Below are positions 4,993-5,963 of a DNA stretch of 5,963 nt, piece after piece. Numbering within the stretch: position 1 is the first letter of the stretch; each line of letters begins with the position of its first letter. A program made the position numbers and the translations under genes. Source of the stretch: an uncultured Clostridia bacterium (lineage in GTDB: Bacteria; Bacillota; Clostridia; TANB77; CAG-508); assembly GCA_948505485.1 (NCBI GenBank), contig CAOPQH010000086.1:1-5963 (forward strand), written 5' to 3'. The notes under the pieces were generated by a model. It made no database searches. It saw nothing but the letters and a program-made list of their open reading frames with translations, and had not been told where the DNA came from.

Positions 4993-5535
4993 TTAATTAA
5001 TACAATTCTTTTTATAGATTGCTTTAATGTTTCCTTTTGTTATGGTTTTATTAATACCTTTATCTTTAACTTGTGTAAATACTTCTGTTAAGAAATTTTG
5101 TATTTTTATATTCATCTTTAATTTATGTTTTTCTTTTAACCAATAATCTAAAGGCATATTTTGTTTCCACTTTTTTCCATTATAACACATACTTGCAGAC
5201 AATCTATCACATACCATTTCTGCTGCGTATTTATATGGAATAACTGGTGTTTGATCTGATGCGGTAAAGTCAATCCAATATTCACTATGATGTTTATTTC
5301 TTCCTTTATGGTGTAGCCATGCCTTTGAATATCCATTAGTTTTTTTACTTATTATAATAGGACTTTTATGTCCATCATAATATTTGGCACTTTCCCAAAA
5401 TTCAGTTGGCGAAAACTTAGATAAATCATGAAGCATTCCTCTTATCGGCATACCTATTTTACAACATAATATAAATACTTTCCATTTATGCCTAGATACT
5501 AAAAATATATGCTTAAATACATTATATAATAACAT
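4993..5535 (-). CDS. DUF5662 family protein
   Basis: I choose the start at 5535 (180 residues) because GAGGAG (5548-5543) sits 7 nt before that ATG; the frame could extend to an ATG at 5598, but that would lie at the very 5' end of the predicted transcript with a badly spaced site. The sequence fits the DUF5662 family of Firmicutes as I recall it: SRHKWKVFILCCKIGMPIRG (14-33), HDLSKFSPTEFW (36-47), WLHHKGRNKHHSEYWIDF (73-90) and YAAEMVCDRLSA (103-114). The conserved HD, HH and HH residues suggest a metal-binding site like that of HD-type hydrolases, but no activity is established to my knowledge. There is no signal peptide. Its neighbours are rnpB upstream and trmB downstream, with a 141-nt gap to trmB that lacks a clear terminator, so read-through is possible. 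Confidence 0.8.
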   Translation of the reverse strand: MLLYNVFKHIFLVSRHKWKVFILCCKIGMPIRGMLHDLSKFSPTEFWESAKYYDGHKSPIIISKKTNGYSKAWLHHKGRNKHHSEYWIDFTASDQTPVIPYKYAAEMVCDRLSASMCYNGKKWKQNMPLDYWLKEKHKLKMNIKIQNFLTEVFTQVKDKGINKTITKGNIKAIYKKNCIN

Positions 5536-5606
5536 TTTCTTTCTCCTCTTTTTTATATTATAGTAAAATTCTCTAAACTTTTTATAATATAAATACATTC
5601 CTCTGC

Positions 5607-5635
5607 ATTATATATTATTTTTATTTAATATTCAA
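5607..5635 (-). promoter_or_regulatory. Sigma-A promoter of the DUF5662 gene
   Basis: TTGAAT (5635-5630) and a perfect TATAAT (5612-5607) lie 17 bp apart on the minus strand, with a start predicted near 5600 and a leader of about 65 nt to the ATG at 5535. A further TATAAT close to the ribosome binding site lacks a good -35. The rest of the gap, 5636-5782, is plain AT-rich DNA in which I see nothing. Confidence 0.65.
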
Positions 5636-5782
5636 CAATATATTGCTTTAAGTTCGATTTTTTTTATATTGATATAAGAAAAAAATTATATATTTAATCT
5701 ATCGTTTTAATTATATTTTTGAATAGTAAAAAAATATTGAATATAATAATTTTCTGATAATTTTTTAGAATTTATATAATAC

Positions 5783-5811
5783 AAAAAAGATAGGTTTTAC
5801 CTATCTTTTTT
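5783..5811 (-). terminator. Intrinsic terminator of rnpB
   Basis: A GATAGGT/ACCTATC stem with a 3-nt loop (5805-5799 with 5795-5789) is extended by A-T pairs between flanking A- and T-runs, and six U residues (5788-5783) follow on the minus strand. The symmetrical runs make it a possible bidirectional terminator. It directly follows the 3' end of the RNase P RNA. Confidence 0.9.
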
Positions 5812-5813
5812 GA

Positions 5814-5963
5814 TATAAAGTAAATCTGTAAGCCGGGTTCTGTCGTTTAAAATAGTCATTTATCTAGAATATATATCACTATATATTTCAAGCCACGCAG
5901 GTAAGAAGGCGCCGAGCAGGCTTAATCTTCTATTTTAGGTGTTGCTCCAGATGGGGTTTACAT
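5814..5963 (-). ncRNA. rnpB: RNase P RNA, 3' part, cut by the window edge
   Basis: This is the catalytic RNA that trims 5' leaders from pre-tRNAs. Read on the minus strand it shows conserved blocks in the right order: GTAAACCCCATCTGGAGCAA near the edge, a GGCTTGA segment, a hairpin with GTG in its loop (about 5869-5891), the AGATAAATGAC block (3' strand of helix P4) and, near the end, ACAGAACCCGGCTTAC, the near-universal 3' signature. The 5' part, including the other P4 strand, lies beyond 5963. The exact 3' end is uncertain by several bases; I placed it about 14 nt after GGCTTAC by analogy with E. coli, just before the terminator. Confidence 0.95.

Noticed and set aside
5536..5598. N-terminal extension of the DUF5662 protein to the ATG at 5598.
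   Set aside because: The predicted transcript begins about there, AGAGG is only one base from that ATG, and a well-spaced GAGGAG precedes the ATG at 5535, where family similarity begins.

Overview
The window looks like a low-GC Gram-positive genome, most likely an uncultured gut-type member of the Clostridia. From about 990 to the end it is very AT-rich (about 22% GC in a line sampled in pta). It carries a clostridial-style TrmB, a Gly/Lys-independent secreted protein with a sortase LPxTG-type anchor, and the 3' part of an RNase P RNA. Every gene I can support lies on the minus strand, so transcription runs from high to low coordinates.

Right to left: the 3' part of rnpB (to 5963) ends at a strong intrinsic terminator (5783-5811). 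A good sigma-A promoter (5607-5635) then drives a DUF5662-family gene (4993-5535, start moved to a Met with a proper Shine-Dalgarno). Next is a tight three-gene unit, trmB, a DUF4116-repeat gene and pta (4851 to 2651). Its junctions are a directly abutting TAA/GTG and a one-base TAATG overlap, so the three are probably translated together. It ends at a terminator at 2603-2633. No acetate kinase gene follows pta. A 71-bp inverted repeat with a GC-richer core (2465-2535) sits in the next gap. A canonical promoter (2395-2423), surrounded by three copies of a 10-bp motif, then drives a cell-wall-anchored surface protein (1370-2341) with ten six-residue Asn/Thr/Gly/Asp repeats and an LPYTG sorting signal. 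That gene ends at a perfect 11-bp terminator hairpin (1289-1326).

The gap from 747 to 1369 is unusually structured. It holds a candidate small RNA (about 1176-1247), a 179-bp nested inverted repeat (995-1173), a strong promoter (896-924) and a leader of about 143 nt with four hairpins (747-889). I see nothing in 925-994. The leader precedes the last gene (746 to below 1), a secreted protein with a Thr/Pro-rich linker that runs off the left edge. This gene has clearly higher GC (about 47% in the first 60 bases) and different codon use (CGG, GCG, CTC, ACG) from everything to its right. It is either acquired DNA or evidence of a mis-joined assembly.

Housekeeping content (tRNA m7G46 methylation, acetyl-CoA/acetyl-phosphate conversion, RNase P) is mixed with two unrelated surface or secreted proteins. 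I did not find a clear new multi-gene system. The best leads are the structured intergenic elements, the composition break, and the unexplained DUF4116 protein coupled between trmB and pta.
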